DNA from: Dehalococcoidia bacterium UBA6808
GTDB lineage: Bacteria; Chloroflexota; Dehalococcoidia; GIF9; UBA5629
Reading direction: 5' to 3'
DNA length: 41,969 nucleotides
Assembly: GCA_002452695.1 (NCBI GenBank)
Contig: DKFA01000031.1
Location: forward strand, 1-41,969
The position numbers and the translations under genes were made by a program. The notes below the pieces were generated by a model. That model worked only from the letters and a program-made list of their open reading frames with translations. It was not told where the DNA came from and ran no database searches. Shown piece by piece: positions 7,357 to 15,627 of the stretch (position 1 is its first letter; each line of letters starts with the position of its first letter).

Positions 7357-7956
7357 TTACACCACCATGCCTGCGGCCTTGAGGATATTACGGGCCACCG
7401 CCCTGGATACGGGCATCATAATATCTTCAGTCTGGAAAGTGAACCTTATACAACTCATTGTTTCATGACACACCCAGCGGGCAACCTTTTCCAGGTCACC
7501 TGTCTCCCTGTACATCTCCAGAAGGTGGCCTTCAAACTCGCTGCACACCTGCACTGCATTGAGCAATACCTGCCTGGCTTCGGCGCCCAATACAGCCGCA
7601 TAATGATCGAAACAACACATCCCGATATCATAGCTTAGCAGCTTCTGCAAAGATTGTTTGTAGAGATTATAGTCGTATTGCGGTGAAGGCCGGGCCAGAT
7701 TATCGATACTGCCGACGGGACAGAGAGCCCCCACATGATCAAAATGTGCATGCTGGATGACAAGATAATCTATTTCTCCAGGACATATTCCCAGTCCGGC
7801 CAACTGCTCTTACAGTTCAGATACAATCCAGGTCATCCCGCCCCCGATCATCATATTTTTCTGCCCGCGGACAAGATACATAGGGTTCTCCTGCCTATCC
7901 AGCAGATAAAGACCTTCGGCAATCTGCCCGGTCGATCAGTTAACATGGTAAAACCT
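7357..7956 (-). pseudogene. Metallo-beta-lactamase-fold hydrolase, decayed
   Basis: The intact gene would start at the ATG at 7956 (GGAGG ribosome site 8 bases upstream; MLTDRP). The frame then needs a one-base insertion near 7927-7933 to continue as GQIAEGLYLLDRQENPMYLV, followed by an IGGGMTWIVSEL block. An in-frame TAA occurs at 7810-7812. After it the frame continues EQLAGLGICPGEIDYLVIQ into the metal-binding motif HAHFDHVGAL. Only about 25 residues then separate this motif from a C-terminal helical region (SLQKLLSYDIGMCCFDHYAA), where family members usually have the rest of the beta-sandwich and the second metal site. An internal deletion is therefore likely as well. With two or three independent lesions the gene is dead. 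Family members are hydrolases of unknown substrate. Confidence 0.8.
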
Positions 7957-8071
7957 CCGCATTGCGTCAAATGGTACCCCAGTTGTATGGAAGCTGTAAA
8001 GTCGCTCCCCCGAATGCTGCATTGACAAATCTGCTACAATAATCTCATTCTATTTCGAAACCGGCGGGACA

Positions 8072-8455
8072 ATGATTAATAAAGTTCAGACCACCATCAA
8101 GCTGACCTGGAAGCCCGTCACTGCAGGCATACTTGATATAGTATCAGGCGCCATCGGTATGGTAGGAGGCGTCTACATCGTTATTCTCAGCCAGATCTTC
8201 CGCTCGCTGCATGAGATACTCAAGTTAGACCCCTTCGTCATACAGCGCATAGAGGTGATTATAAACCGTATTATCGCAGTGCCTTTCATCGTAGTCTTCA
8301 TCGGTATAGTCTCTATTATCGGCGGTGTCTATGCGCTGCAAAGGAGGCTCTGGATGCTGGCGTTGGCCGGTGCAATATCGTCCTGCGTCGTATTCCCTGT
8401 CTTTGGCCTGCCTTCCATTATTATTACAGCCATGGCCAGGGAAGAGTTCAAATAA
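8072..8455 (+). CDS. Hypothetical small polytopic membrane protein
   Basis: 127 residues with about four hydrophobic segments: residues 15-40 (GILDIVSGAIGMVGGVYIVIL), 66-85 (IIAVPFIVVFIGIVSIIGG) and a C-terminal pair around 90-120. The pattern of a helix, GGVYAL-(K/R)R, and then LALAGAI recalls small uncharacterised DUF4064-like membrane proteins, but I cannot confirm that. It ends 24 bases before the rnc start on the same strand, so the two may be co-transcribed. A GGCGGGAC sequence just before the ATG may serve as a weak ribosome site. Confidence 0.7.
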   Translation: MINKVQTTIKLTWKPVTAGILDIVSGAIGMVGGVYIVILSQIFRSLHEILKLDPFVIQRIEVIINRIIAVPFIVVFIGIVSIIGGVYALQRRLWMLALAGAISSCVVFPVFGLPSIIITAMAREEFK

Positions 8456-8479
8456 TCCGCTCAGGCTAAGGGATAAAAT

Positions 8480-9178
8480 ATGTCCGATTTGGAAGATCTC
8501 CAGCAAAAATTAGGGATATGCTTCAAAGACATCTCTATCCTCAAGCAAGCCCTCACACATAAATCATATCTAAACGAGAACCCTTCCGCCGGCGCGCGCG
8601 ACAATGAGCGCATGGAGTTCCTGGGTGACTCGCTGCTCAATTTCACCGTAGCCGATAAGCTGTATTCCGATCTACCTTCCATGCCCGAGGGCAAGCTCAC
8701 CGAGATCAGAATCTCACTGATCAGGCAGGAGAAGCTGGCTGAAAAGGCCACTCTCTTCATGCTGGGCACATACATGCTGATGGGTAAAGGCGAAGAACTG
8801 ACGGGCGGCAGGAAGCGGCTCAATAACCTGGCTGATACATTCGAAGCCCTGATAACCGCCATCTACCTCGACCTGGGTCTTGACTGTGCACGTGCCTTTA
8901 TCCTGGACAACTTCAAACAAGAGCTATCAGCGATCAAAACCGGGCGCATGGATGTTAACTACAAGGCCATTCTGCAGGAATTGACACAGGCTGAATATAA
9001 ATGCCTGCCTGATTACGAAGTCCTTGAAGCCACCGGGCCGGATCACGATAAGCTATTTTGCGTATCCGTCTCGGTAGGCGATGTACTGCTGTCCATAGGG
9101 TCGGGGAAAAGCAAGAAAGCAGCCGAAGCCGAAGCCGCCCGCCTGGCCTACGGCAAGCTAACCAAACAGGATGGCTGA
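8480..9178 (+). CDS. rnc: Ribonuclease III
   Basis: The double-strand-specific endoribonuclease that processes rRNA precursors and structured mRNAs, 232 residues. The N-terminal catalytic domain contains the signature NERMEFLGDSLLN near residues 45-57 and the second acidic cluster LADTFEALITAIYLD near 116-130, whose Asp and Glu residues bind the two metal ions. The C-terminus (about 160-230) is a double-stranded-RNA-binding domain ending in KSKKAAEAEAARLAYGKL, the typical helix with KKAAE. Length is standard. It follows a small membrane protein gene on the same strand and is convergent with the UPF0173 hydrolase, with a 4-base gap. Confidence 0.96.
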   Translation: MSDLEDLQQKLGICFKDISILKQALTHKSYLNENPSAGARDNERMEFLGDSLLNFTVADKLYSDLPSMPEGKLTEIRISLIRQEKLAEKATLFMLGTYMLMGKGEELTGGRKRLNNLADTFEALITAIYLDLGLDCARAFILDNFKQELSAIKTGRMDVNYKAILQELTQAEYKCLPDYEVLEATGPDHDKLFCVSVSVGDVLLSIGSGKSKKAAEAEAARLAYGKLTKQDG

Positions 9179-9182
9179 GCTT

Positions 9183-9836
9183 TTAACCGCGGTATTTCAG
9201 GATGATGATCTCCATTGCCTTCGGCAGGTTGCTTGCCTTTATCTCTAACTCATCCGTATCCAGTTTTCGGTAGTTGCTGCGCCCTTTAACAAAATCATCT
9301 GCCGTCCATTTCAGCCAGCCACAATATTCCGTTTTATAATGCATGGGAATGACGATGGACGGTCTGAGGCTTTCACAAGTCTGCATGGCGGTCTCACAAT
9401 CGAGAGTGAATACGCCACCCACCGGCATACATACAACGTCAACCTTGCCGATCTCATCAATCTGGGCTTTCCCCAACTTGTGGCCGAGGTCTCCCATATG
9501 ACACACTTTTACACCGTCTACTTCGAAACAGAATACCAGATTGGGGCCCCTCTGCTTGCCTTCATTCTCATCATGCCAGGTCCGTACGGTATGTATCTTA
9601 ATATCTTTGACAGTACTATCTGTCGGATCTGTGAGTATTACCGGCGAACCTTTGATAGGCGCCGTATTGTTGTGATCGGCATGTCCATGGCTGGAAGTGA
9701 CGATGTCCGCTGGCAGCGTAACCTCTTTATATTCCAGACCAATGCCCTTGCCTGCGGTAAAAGGATCGGTGATGACCCTCGTGCCTTGCTCCGATGTGAT
9801 TAGAAAACACGAATGTCCCAACCATCTGATTTTCAT
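9183..9836 (-). CDS. UPF0173-type metal-dependent hydrolase (MBL fold)
   Basis: 217 residues. Starts MKIRWLGHSCFLI, then carries the dinuclear metal motif SSHGHADHN (HxHxDH) near residues 49-57, HMGDLGH near 113-119 and a late MHYKT. These are the hallmarks of the UPF0173/YtkL-like branch of the metallo-beta-lactamase superfamily, related to UlaG and RNA-processing hydrolases. The substrate is unknown. Unlike the decayed MBL-fold gene at 7357-7956, this copy keeps every metal ligand and its normal length. It sits 12 bases downstream of pepA on the same strand and is probably co-transcribed with it. Confidence 0.88.
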   Translation of the reverse strand: MKIRWLGHSCFLITSEQGTRVITDPFTAGKGIGLEYKEVTLPADIVTSSHGHADHNNTAPIKGSPVILTDPTDSTVKDIKIHTVRTWHDENEGKQRGPNLVFCFEVDGVKVCHMGDLGHKLGKAQIDEIGKVDVVCMPVGGVFTLDCETAMQTCESLRPSIVIPMHYKTEYCGWLKWTADDFVKGRSNYRKLDTDELEIKASNLPKAMEIIILKYRG

Positions 9837-9848
9837 AATCTCCCTCCG

Positions 9849-11348
9849 TTATTTACTCAAAGCTATTGCCAGTTTGATCAACGTCCTGACGCCGAAGCCT
9901 GTGGCACCCTTAACCATCACACCCTTATTTTTCTCCGCCATAAAAGGGCCTGCTATATCGATGTGTACCCAGGGTGTATCTCCCACAAACTCCTGCAGGA
10001 ACAGTGCAGCAGTGATGGCCCCTCCATACCTGCCACCGGAGTTCTTGACATCCGCTATATCGCTTTTGTTCAATTCCTTGTATTCCTCCGGCAGCGGCAA
10101 TTGCCATAATTTCTCCCCGGCAGCCTGGCCGGCCTTTAGCACTCTTTCAGCCAGCGCCTGGTTATTGGAAAACACTCCCGCATACATATCTCCCAGCGCC
10201 ACATGGCAGGCTCCTGTCAACGTAGCCAGGTCTATCAGTGGTGAAATATCCTGCTTGACTGCGTATGAGAGAGCATCGGAGAGTATCAGCCTGCCCTCGG
10301 CGTCAGTATTTACCACCTCGATCGTTTTTCCATTGGACGCTTTGAGCACATCGCCTGGTTTGAGGGCGCGTCCTCCTGGAAGATTCTCCGTGGCTGGCAC
10401 AATGGCTGTCACATTTATCTTGAGCTTGAGCTCTGCGATAGCGCCCAAAGCGGCGATAACGTCGGCCCCACCCGCCATATCACCCTTCATGTCCGACATA
10501 AAATCCTGCGCCTTTAGCGAAATTCCGCCCGAATCGAACGTAATTCCCTTGCCGATGAAGCCGATAGTGTCACGTGCGGAGGGATCCCCCCGGTAGCTGA
10601 GAATAATAAACTTTGGGTCCTCCCTGGTACCCTGCGCCACGCCAAGCAAGGCTAGCATACCCTGCTTTTTCATATGCTCACGATCCCAGACAGTCAGTTC
10701 CAGATTGTATTTCGATGCAATCTTTTCAGCTTCCGCCGCCATGTGGGTAGGCGTCATGTGGTTGGCTGGCTGGTTGACCATATCACGCGCCAACATCGTC
10801 GCCCCGGCAATGACTCTGCCGCGTTCACAACCTTTCTTTATGGCAAGAACTTTGCTACTATCGGGTTCTAAAATGGTCAGGCTGCTGAAATTATGCTCGT
10901 CCTCTTTCTTCGTAAAGTGCACCTTGAACTGGTAAGCACCCAGCAGAAATCCTTCACTGATAGCTTCAGCTACATCTGCAGGCTGCATATCTCCAGCGCC
11001 GGCACCATGCAAGATGGTAGCGACTGATTTGCATTTATGCGACCTGAGCACCCTGGACATATCACCCATCATATTGCGTACACGATCCAGGGTAAGGTCT
11101 TTCTTTTTTCCCAGTCCTGCCACAACGATCATTCTGGCCGGCAATTTGCCAAAGCTGTGAATAACGTGCGCTTCGCCCTGCTTACCCTTGATTTCGCCCG
11201 CTTTGATCATGCTGCTGATGGCGCCATCCAATGCCTTATCGACCGTAGCGGTCGCCCCGCCAGGCTTGCGTACACCTTCGAACAGGTTGACTACAATTGC
11301 ATCACACTTGAACTTGCAGATATCGCCTGACTTGATTTCAAACTTCAA
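9849..11348 (-). CDS. pepA: Leucyl (cytosol) aminopeptidase, M17 family
   Basis: A 499-residue two-zinc aminopeptidase that trims N-terminal residues from peptides. The N-terminal domain (about 1-160) is the Macro-like M17 domain. The catalytic domain holds GKGITFDSGGISLKA with the zinc-binding Lys and Asp, and the M17 signature NTDAEGRL with its metal-binding Asp and Glu and catalytic Arg. Length is typical (about 480-500). In some bacteria PepA also binds DNA at car operon promoters. It is divergent here from the pyr operon across a 287-base gap, a suggestive but unproven placement. Confidence 0.95.
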   Translation of the reverse strand: MKFEIKSGDICKFKCDAIVVNLFEGVRKPGGATATVDKALDGAISSMIKAGEIKGKQGEAHVIHSFGKLPARMIVVAGLGKKKDLTLDRVRNMMGDMSRVLRSHKCKSVATILHGAGAGDMQPADVAEAISEGFLLGAYQFKVHFTKKEDEHNFSSLTILEPDSSKVLAIKKGCERGRVIAGATMLARDMVNQPANHMTPTHMAAEAEKIASKYNLELTVWDREHMKKQGMLALLGVAQGTREDPKFIILSYRGDPSARDTIGFIGKGITFDSGGISLKAQDFMSDMKGDMAGGADVIAALGAIAELKLKINVTAIVPATENLPGGRALKPGDVLKASNGKTIEVVNTDAEGRLILSDALSYAVKQDISPLIDLATLTGACHVALGDMYAGVFSNNQALAERVLKAGQAAGEKLWQLPLPEEYKELNKSDIADVKNSGGRYGGAITAALFLQEFVGDTPWVHIDIAGPFMAEKNKGVMVKGATGFGVRTLIKLAIALSK

Positions 11349-11475
11349 TTTTTCCTCCAGAAATATATATCACTTAATGTATTTTATTCTAATTTCTTAA
11401 ATGTCAATTTTAGCCTAATCCTGATTATTATCAAGTCGCGCCCTTTTTCTGGCAGCAACCAACTTGCACTGCGGA

Positions 11476-11504
11476 TTGCTATATTCTTGTTACGGTGATA
11501 CAAT
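11476..11504 (+). promoter_or_regulatory. Probable promoter of the pyr operon
   Basis: TTGCTA at 11476-11481 and TACAAT at 11499-11504 with a 17-base spacer. It would start transcription around 11511, just before the PyrR-binding hairpin. An overlapping alternative is TTGTTA with TATAAA, though its spacing is poorer. Confidence 0.5.
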
Positions 11505-11523
11505 TATAAAAAATAAACCTTTA

Positions 11524-11635
11524 AGTCAGCCCAGCGAGGCTGGCAAGGGAATGGTGAAGTAAGCTTCATCATAACATCAGGCAATTTAAATCGGCTTGTA
11601 ACAGACCTCTTGCCAGCACAGGCGAGAGGTTTTTT
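11524..11635 (+). promoter_or_regulatory. PyrR-responsive attenuator leader of the pyr operon
   Basis: Three mutually exclusive RNA helices can be read. (1) A PyrR-binding hairpin: GTCAGCC (11525-11531) pairs with GGCTGGC (11538-11544) around loop CAGCGA, giving the CCAGCGAGG core that fits the known PyrR site consensus with a GAGG motif. (2) An antiterminator: GCTGGCAAG at 11539-11547 is exactly complementary to CTTGCCAGC at 11609-11617, nine contiguous pairs. (3) The terminator at 11606-11629. PyrR bound to UMP or UTP would hold helix 1, freeing the terminator and shutting the operon off. A further hairpin (ATGGTGAAG / CTTCATCAT, 11551-11572) lies between them. This is the Bacillus-type transcription attenuation circuit, and it fits pyrR being the first gene. 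Confidence 0.88.
11606..11635 (+). terminator. Attenuator terminator overlapping the pyrR ribosome site
   Basis: A nine-pair stem CCTCTTGCC / GGCGAGAGG with loop AGCACA, followed by six T. The pyrR ATG comes directly after the T-run. The only ribosome site, GAGAGG at 11624-11629, lies within the 3' arm of the stem, 6 bases before the ATG, so the structure could also block translation of read-through transcripts. Confidence 0.88.
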
Positions 11636-12193
11636 ATGTCAGAAAAAATACTGCTTAACTCCTCCGATATCGAAAGAGCCCTTGTCCGCATAGCTCACGA
11701 AATCCTCGAACGCAACAAGGGCGCCTCCAACATCGCTTTCGTAGGCATCAAGACACGCGGCGTGCCCCTGGCACAGCGTCTGGCCCGCATCATCAAGGGC
11801 ATGGAGCAGGTGGATATACCGGTCGGTTCGCTGGATATCACGCTCTATCGTGACGACGTATCCTCGCTCAGCTTCAGGCATGTAGTACAGCAGACCTACG
11901 TACCATTCGATATCACCAACCGGCACGTGATACTGGTTGACGATGTTTTTTACACAGGCCGCAGCATCAGGGCGGCTCTGGATGCCCTGATCGACCTGGG
12001 CAGGCCTGATACCATCCAACTCGCCGTCCTGATCGATCGCGGCCATCGTGAGTTGCCCATACGCGCCGACTTCGTCGGCAAGAACATACCAACAGCCCGC
12101 ACCGAGGAAATCAGGGTCTTTCTCAGCGAGACTGACGCAGTTGATAAGGTTGTGGTTGAGAAACCCGAGGGGGAGAATAATGGGAGTGAATGA
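11636..12193 (+). CDS. pyrR: Bifunctional pyr operon regulator / uracil phosphoribosyltransferase
   Basis: 185 residues of the type I phosphoribosyltransferase fold. The PRPP-binding loop is VILVDDVFYTGRSIRAAL near residues 98-115, and the N-terminal region has FVGIKTRGVPLAQRLA, both diagnostic of PyrR. The protein binds a hairpin in pyr leader RNA when UMP or UTP is high and promotes termination; many members also convert uracil and PRPP to UMP. A matching RNA site lies just upstream, so the autoregulatory circuit is complete within the window. The start ATG follows the terminator T-run immediately. Its 3' end overlaps pyrB by 14 bases. Confidence 0.95.
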   Translation: MSEKILLNSSDIERALVRIAHEILERNKGASNIAFVGIKTRGVPLAQRLARIIKGMEQVDIPVGSLDITLYRDDVSSLSFRHVVQQTYVPFDITNRHVILVDDVFYTGRSIRAALDALIDLGRPDTIQLAVLIDRGHRELPIRADFVGKNIPTARTEEIRVFLSETDAVDKVVVEKPEGENNGSE

Positions 12194-13190
12194 AGCAAGG
12201 ACAGGAACGGCCGGACAGGAAAACCTGCCACAGCTTTCCATCGGCCAGTGGCAGCACAAGCACGTGCTCGACCTCGACGACTTCAGCAAGGATGAGATCA
12301 ACCTCGTACTGGAAATAGCCGACAGCATGGTCGATATCCTGTCACGAGATGTGAAAAGGGTGCCCACGTTGCGCGGTAAGACTATCGCCACCATGTTCTA
12401 CGAGCCCAGCACACGCACCAGGGCCTCTTTTGAACTGGCAGCCAAGTACCTCAGCGCCGATACGGTCAGCCTGGATGCCACCAAAAGCAGCGTCGCCAAG
12501 GGAGAGTCGCTGATCGATAGCCTGCGCACGCTGCAGGCCCTGGAAGTCGATGCCGTCATTATCAGGCACCCCTGTGCCGGCGCCCCCTATTTAGCCGCCC
12601 AGCACATTGAGAAAAGCATCATAAACGCAGGCGACGGTTGTCATGCCCATCCCTCACAGGGATTGCTCGATATGTACACTCTGAAGCGCCGACTGGGCAA
12701 CCTGGCCGGCCGCAAAATCGTAATCATTGGCGACATCATGCACAGCCGGGTGGCCCGCTCCTGGATCTGGTGCACGCGTTTCTTTGATATCAATCTTGTC
12801 CTGTGCGCACCACCCACTCTTATTCCCTTCGGTTTCCGTGACATGTTAAAGACCTGCGGGCTGAACCATGTCACTATCGAATATGATCTGGATAAGGCAG
12901 TCGTGGATAGCGACGTCGTCATGCCGCTGCGCATGCAGAAGGAACGACAGCAGAGCGGATTGATCTCCACCATAAGGGAATACATGCAGCTCTACCAGCT
13001 CAACCAAGCCAGGCTGGCCAAAGCCAAGCCTGACGCCTTCGTTATGCACCCGGGTCCAATGAACGAAGGCCTGGAGATTAGCCGGGACGTCGCCTACGGG
13101 AGCCGCTCTCTGATAGAACAACAGGTAACAAACGGGGTGGCCGTGCGTATGGCACTGCTTTACCTGATTGCGGGAGGGAAAAACCGGTGA
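12180..13190 (+). CDS. pyrB: Aspartate carbamoyltransferase, catalytic subunit
   Basis: 336 residues. Condenses carbamoyl phosphate and aspartate, the committed step of pyrimidine synthesis. Carbamoyl-phosphate-binding FYEPSTRTRASFE sits in the first domain, followed by HPSQGLLD, GDIMHSRVARS, the aspartate-binding MPLRMQKERQ and HPGPMNEGLEI, all intact. The reading frame is open further upstream, but the ATG at 12180 has a GAGGGGGAG ribosome site and the expected N-terminus; it overlaps the end of pyrR by 14 bases. No pyrI regulatory subunit is nearby, so this should be an unregulated trimer, or should complex with the dihydroorotase encoded next, as in some bacteria. The last group is an inference. 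Confidence 0.96.
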   Translation: MGVNEARTGTAGQENLPQLSIGQWQHKHVLDLDDFSKDEINLVLEIADSMVDILSRDVKRVPTLRGKTIATMFYEPSTRTRASFELAAKYLSADTVSLDATKSSVAKGESLIDSLRTLQALEVDAVIIRHPCAGAPYLAAQHIEKSIINAGDGCHAHPSQGLLDMYTLKRRLGNLAGRKIVIIGDIMHSRVARSWIWCTRFFDINLVLCAPPTLIPFGFRDMLKTCGLNHVTIEYDLDKAVVDSDVVMPLRMQKERQQSGLISTIREYMQLYQLNQARLAKAKPDAFVMHPGPMNEGLEISRDVAYGSRSLIEQQVTNGVAVRMALLYLIAGGKNR

Positions 13191-14524
13191 CTGTGAAATA
13201 TCTTTTAATCAAGAACGCACGCGTTGTCGACCCGTCGCAGGACATGGACCAGGTCTGCGATATCCTGGCGGTCGACGGGCATATTAAAGCGGTAGGTAAA
13301 AAGCTGTCGTCAGAGGGAGCCAAAATTGTTGATGCCTCAGGCCTGACAGCCTGCCCCGGTTTCATCGACATGCATTGCCACCTTCGTGAACCTGGGTTTG
13401 AGCAGAAGGAGACAATCAGGACCGGAGGCGCAGCAGCAGCACGCGGAGGATTCACTACTATCTGCTGTATGCCCAATACCAACCCCCCCATCGACACGGC
13501 TGCCACCGTAGATTATATTATGAAAAACGCCTCTCTCAAGGCACCCCAGGTCAATGTCTTTCCCATTGGCTGTATCACTAAAAACAGGCAGGGCAGGGAG
13601 TTGTCCGAAATGGCTGAACTGGCCTCTGCCGGTTGCGTTGGATTCAGCGATGACGGCAGTTCTGTCAACAGCACGCGTTTGATGATGCTCGCCCTGCAAA
13701 ACACCGCCAAACTTGGTCTGCCGATCATCGACCACAGTGAGGATGAAGATCTGGCTGATGGTGGTCATTTGCACGATGGATGGGTAGCGGCCAGGCTGGG
13801 CATAAGGGGCATTCCCTCAGTGGCCGAGGAGTCCATGATCGCACGTAATATTGCCCTGGCTGAGATGACCGGTGCCAGGCTGCACCTGACACATATCAGC
13901 ACTCGCGGCTCCGTCGAGCTTGTCCGCACAGCCAGGAAGAAAGGCCTGGATATAACCTGCGACGCTACACCACACCACCTGACACTGACCGAAGAACGGG
14001 TTATGCAGAACCCACTTAAACCCGGTGTTTCCATCTCCTTCGACACCAGGGCCAAAGTCAATCCTCCACTGAGGACTCCGGATGATATCGATGCGTTAAT
14101 AGAAGGCATCAAAGACGGCACTGTTGTAGCCATCGCCACCGACCATGCCCCACATACGCTCGAAGACAAGTTGTGTGAGTTCGAGTTGGCCGCTTTTGGA
14201 ATCAGTGGTTTTGAGACAGCCTTCGGCGCGCTCATGTCACTGGTGCACGGCGGAAGGATCAGCTTAAGCGAGCTAATCAGGTGCATGACCTGTAATCCCG
14301 CGGCCATACTCGGCCAGGCCAAGGCCACCGGTTCACTGCGGATAGGTTCGCCGGCTGACATCGTATTGCTTGACCTTGACCGTAAGTGGGTAGTTGATTC
14401 ACGTACCATGCTCTCACTTGGTAAAAATACCCCCTGGGAGGGACAGACTTTCAAAGGCATGGTTGTGGCCACCTTCCATTGTGGTGAGCTTGTATACTCA
14501 GACAATGCAATAGGGATCAGTTAA
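13187..14524 (+). CDS. pyrC: Dihydroorotase
   Basis: A 445-residue amidohydrolase that cyclises carbamoyl-aspartate to dihydroorotate. The metal-binding HxH lies in DMHCHLREPGFEQKET near residues 61-76, with the later ligands in IIDHSED and LHLTHIS and the catalytic Asp in ATDHAPHT near residue 320. This is the class I (B. subtilis PyrC-like) type by length and by REPG. The GTG start overlaps the pyrB stop in GTGA, with GGGAGGG about 10 bases upstream. Translation is therefore coupled to pyrB. Its TAA overlaps the carA ATG by one base. Confidence 0.95.
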   Translation: MTVKYLLIKNARVVDPSQDMDQVCDILAVDGHIKAVGKKLSSEGAKIVDASGLTACPGFIDMHCHLREPGFEQKETIRTGGAAAARGGFTTICCMPNTNPPIDTAATVDYIMKNASLKAPQVNVFPIGCITKNRQGRELSEMAELASAGCVGFSDDGSSVNSTRLMMLALQNTAKLGLPIIDHSEDEDLADGGHLHDGWVAARLGIRGIPSVAEESMIARNIALAEMTGARLHLTHISTRGSVELVRTARKKGLDITCDATPHHLTLTEERVMQNPLKPGVSISFDTRAKVNPPLRTPDDIDALIEGIKDGTVVAIATDHAPHTLEDKLCEFELAAFGISGFETAFGALMSLVHGGRISLSELIRCMTCNPAAILGQAKATGSLRIGSPADIVLLDLDRKWVVDSRTMLSLGKNTPWEGQTFKGMVVATFHCGELVYSDNAIGIS

Positions 14525-15627
14525 TGACTTTACCTAAAAAAGCGCTGCTCGTCCTTGAAGACGGCACATTTTATGAAGGCACATCCTTTGGCGCCGATGG
14601 TATAACTTCCGGTGAGATTGTATTTATCACCAGCATGACCGGATATCAGGAGATGCTGACCGACCCATCCTTCGCCGGACAGATTGTAGTCCCTACCTAT
14701 CCTCTGATCGGTAATTACGGCATCAATAATACAGATACTGAATCCGATAAAATCCAGGTCAGAGGGTTTGTGGTTCGTGAATATTGCCCGGCGCCCAGCC
14801 ACTGGCAGAAACAAACCACCCTGGACGCTTACCTCAAGGATAATAACATACCGGGCATCTCTGGCATCGATACCCGCAGCCTGACCAGGCATATTCGCTC
14901 TCTGGGTGTGATGATGGGTATTATGTCTACCAGCCTGACAGTGTCAGAATCGATTCGCGAGTTGAAAAAACTGCCCTCCTACGGAGCTACCGATTTTGTA
15001 AAACAAGTATCAGTCCCCACCCGGTTCGACTGGGGCAAAGACGGCAGCGGGCCTTCATTATACAACGTCGTCATTGTGGATATGGGGCTGCGTTATAACA
15101 TTGCTCGCATTCTGAGCAGGCTAAACTGCTCTCTCACGATCGTCCCCTGCACAGCCAAGGCTTCAGAGATAATGGCGTTAAATCCTGACGGCATCGTACT
15201 TTCCCCCGGACCGGGCGATCCGGCTCTGCTGGGCTATTCGATAGATATGATAACTGCCATACTGGGTAAGGTGCCGGTGATGGGCATCTGCCTGGGGCAC
15301 CAGTTAATTGGACGCGCCCTCGGTGCGGAGACATTCAAGCTCAAGTTTGGTCACAGGGGCGGCAACCACCCCGTCCGTGACCTGTCCACCGGCCGTATCC
15401 ATATTACAACGCAAAACCACGGCTATGCCATAGCACTCGAAACTTTGAAAGGCGGCCTTGAAGCCAGCCATATTAACCTTAACGATGGTACTGTGGAAGG
15501 TTTAAGACACAACCAGATGCCAATACTTTCCATTCAGTATCATGCCGAAGGCTCTCCGGGACCTCAGGATAACGTCTACCTGTTCGAGCGTTTTGTCCAA
15601 ATGATGAAACAAAGGAAAGCAAATTAA
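14524..15627 (+). CDS. carA: Carbamoyl phosphate synthase small (glutaminase) subunit
   Basis: 367 residues. Hydrolyses glutamine and channels ammonia to CarB. The N-terminal CPSase_sm domain begins ALLVLEDGTFYEGTSFGA. The C-terminal class I glutamine amidotransferase domain has the nucleophile Cys in MGICLGHQLIGRALG near residue 258 and the His and Glu of the triad in QYHAEGSPGPQD near residue 340. The usual wording there is HPEASPGP; Pro and Ala are replaced by Ala and Gly, while His and Glu are kept. It is the only small subunit in the window, placed directly before two large subunits. It starts in TAATG with pyrC and stops immediately before carB. Confidence 0.95.
   Translation: MTLPKKALLVLEDGTFYEGTSFGADGITSGEIVFITSMTGYQEMLTDPSFAGQIVVPTYPLIGNYGINNTDTESDKIQVRGFVVREYCPAPSHWQKQTTLDAYLKDNNIPGISGIDTRSLTRHIRSLGVMMGIMSTSLTVSESIRELKKLPSYGATDFVKQVSVPTRFDWGKDGSGPSLYNVVIVDMGLRYNIARILSRLNCSLTIVPCTAKASEIMALNPDGIVLSPGPGDPALLGYSIDMITAILGKVPVMGICLGHQLIGRALGAETFKLKFGHRGGNHPVRDLSTGRIHITTQNHGYAIALETLKGGLEASHINLNDGTVEGLRHNQMPILSIQYHAEGSPGPQDNVYLFERFVQMMKQRKAN

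Noticed and set aside
8022..8040. TTGACA followed by TACAAT before the gene at 8072
   Set aside because: The hexamers are only 7 bases apart, so they cannot form one promoter; no matching partner at 16-18 bases was found for either.
12048..12179. Upstream TTG-extended start for pyrB
   Set aside because: It would run 44 residues back inside pyrR without a ribosome site; the ATG at 12180 has GAGGGGGAG and the family N-terminus.
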